Shown here piece after piece: positions 62,996-64,000 of a stretch of DNA of 64,000 bases. The position numbers and the translations under genes were made by a program. The notes beneath the pieces were generated by a model. That model was not told the origin of the DNA and did not search any database. It saw only the letters and a program-made list of their open reading frames with translations. The stretch spans positions 167,376 through 231,375 of the forward strand of contig NZ_MQTZ01000019.1 of NCBI RefSeq assembly GCF_001939115.1, in the 5' to 3' direction. Position 1 is the first letter of the stretch; each line of letters opens with the position of its first letter. Source of the stretch: Leptolyngbya sp. 'hensonii' (GTDB lineage: Bacteria; Cyanobacteriota; Cyanobacteriia; GCF-001939115).

Positions 62996-64000
62996 TTATA
63001 AGATTAGTTTTTCCAACATTTGCTCCAGATCCAGATCAGGTATTGCTAAGCATTCCAGCTCATGACTGATCTGATGAGCAGCAGCCATTCCAGAGGACAG
63101 GGCCGCTCCAAGCAAGCCCCCCGGGCACCAATCGCCGCAGCAGATCAGAGGCGGGCTGCTCTCCGCAGAGAAGCAGGGTTGTTGCAAAGGCTGCGTCGCA
63201 AAGGCATAGCGCCAGCGATGCACCTGCATCCAGGCAGGCTGATTGAGCCAGTTAAGCTGCAAGCGATCGCCTGCACAACCCAACAAGACTCGGCCCACCC
63301 CTTCCAGATCCTCCGTTTCCAGATGACGTTCTGCCAGGGCAGTGCTACTCTGCACCACCAAGACCGGTTGGCCTGGGGAGAGCCGCTTACTGCTATCCCA
63401 ACCCAGCCAGCCCAATTCAGCATCTTCCGGGAACGTAATTGCCCGCCAGGTAGGGTTCTGTTGCTCCAGGACCGCCTGCCGCTCTTGCGGATAACCCGCC
63501 ATGACACTCAGACAAGGAGCAAACCCGATCGAGCCCAGCCGCTCCAGGATTTCCGTCGAGATCAGTCCTATCAGAGGTAGCAGGAGCCCATGAGCCTGGG
63601 GTGCAGGAACCGCAATAACAACCGCCCTGGCCTCCAGTCCAACCTCTGCCGCCATCCCCTCCCACACCAGGTGCCAGGTTTCTCCAGGGATCAGTTTCAC
63701 GACACGGCAGCCCAACCGCACATCCAGCCTCGTAGCCAAAGCCTTCGCGATCGCCGTCATCCCTGCAGGAGCAACATAGCGAGGATAGAGGTCTGATTCT
63801 GGCTGCAAGCCCCATCCCGGCCTAAACTCATAAACCCTATCTGTCCAGAGTGACAGAATTCCCCGATCGAGCAGAACCCGGATCAAGCCAGCCAGCCCAG
63901 CCCCCTGAGCATCGACATAGCGCACCCCATGATCCGCCCAGGTTTCCTGCAGGCGTCGGGTCGCCATCCGGCCCCCCACCCCCCGCGACTTCTCCAGAAC
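62996..64000 (-). CDS. FAD-dependent amine-oxidase-like oxidoreductase (5' truncated)
   Basis: The reading frame runs off the right edge, so the start and the dinucleotide-binding Gly motif are missing. The first visible residues, VLEKSRGVGGRMATRR, are the family's second FAD-contact motif. It fits the renalase/amine-oxidase-like cyanobacterial NAD/FAD proteins. The C-terminus PPLICCGDWCPGGLLGAALSSGMAAA is the usual FAD-binding end. About 335 residues are present; a full protein would be about 375. The substrate is unknown. Confidence 0.88.
   Translation of the reverse strand, partial: VLEKSRGVGGRMATRRLQETWADHGVRYVDAQGAGLAGLIRVLLDRGILSLWTDRVYEFRPGWGLQPESDLYPRYVAPAGMTAIAKALATRLDVRLGCRVVKLIPGETWHLVWEGMAAEVGLEARAVVIAVPAPQAHGLLLPLIGLISTEILERLGSIGFAPCLSVMAGYPQERQAVLEQQNPTWRAITFPEDAELGWLGWDSSKRLSPGQPVLVVQSSTALAERHLETEDLEGVGRVLLGCAGDRLQLNWLNQPAWMQVHRWRYAFATQPLQQPCFSAESSPPLICCGDWCPGGLLGAALSSGMAAAHQISHELECLAIPDLDLEQMLEKLIL

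Overview
The window is ordinary-GC chromosomal DNA of a cyanobacterium. This follows from magnesium chelatase ChlD, cytochrome b6 and subunit IV (petB/petD), Ycf34, a plastid-type fibrillin, 4-hydroxybenzoate solanesyltransferase, two S41 processing proteases, group 3 sigma factor SigF, a groESL operon whose GroEL ends in GGGDFDY, and very frequent HIP1-type GCGATCGC sites. The mixture resembles Leptolyngbya-like filamentous lineages, but the sequence alone does not fix a genus. I see no tRNA, rRNA, CRISPR array, insertion sequence or phage gene. Most genes are intact and sit in short operons or alone. The right edge cuts an FAD-dependent oxidoreductase.

Layout. 1-9.1 kb: purQ, a PhnD-like binding lipoprotein, a haem-motif DUF3365-HAMP sensor converging on a Ser/Thr kinase with twin C-terminal repeats, a phosphohexomutase, CtpC and IspG. 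9.2-16.8 kb: a zinc-ribbon/pseudokinase/PP2C fusion diverging from a GT-C glycosyltransferase, a REC-like orphan, groES-groL under a K-box plus CIRCE control region, and a lumenal pentapeptide protein. 16.8-27.4 kb: Ppx diverging from UbiA, a zinc-ribbon coiled-coil membrane protein, a STAS protein, MraY, DUF3134, fibrillin, an Fe-S PD-(D/E)XK nuclease, ChlD and SigF. 27.7-34.7 kb: a three-gene signalling cluster on the minus strand. 34.9-40.1 kb: a BMP-family (nucleoside-type) ABC importer interrupted by a small opposing gene. 40.1-53.8 kb: a saccharopine-dehydrogenase-like protein, a UvrD-type helicase, a cNMP-fold protein, an AlkD-like glycosylase, MgtC, two-domain PPK2, GNAT, a sorbosone-dehydrogenase-like lipoprotein, ThrC, a coiled-coil protein, a site-2 protease and a degenerate MBL protein. 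53.8-64 kb: HD hydrolase, CtpA, petBD, an RsbW-like ATPase, SUI1, TrpB, TsaB-Ycf34, a tRNA nucleotidyltransferase, a 54-residue basic protein and the truncated oxidoreductase.

The most interesting part is the minus-strand cluster at 27711-34746. Its first gene is an FHA-GAF class IIIb adenylate cyclase (Lys402/Thr472 at the adenine-specifying positions). The second fuses a Ser/Thr kinase to an AAA-like ATPase. The third is an AAA-like ATPase with tandem GAF domains carrying the NKFDE signature known from cyclic-nucleotide-binding GAFs, followed by a PAS domain. The sequence therefore suggests a self-contained circuit in which cAMP made by the first protein is read by the third, with phosphorylation (FHA plus kinase) as a second channel. 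Other signalling oddities are a PP2C phosphatase with an apparent N-terminal pseudokinase, a kinase with paired GPIA repeats, and stand-alone partner-switch-type parts (STAS, RsbW-like ATPase).

All functional statements rest on motif and family recognition by eye; no alignment or database search was run.
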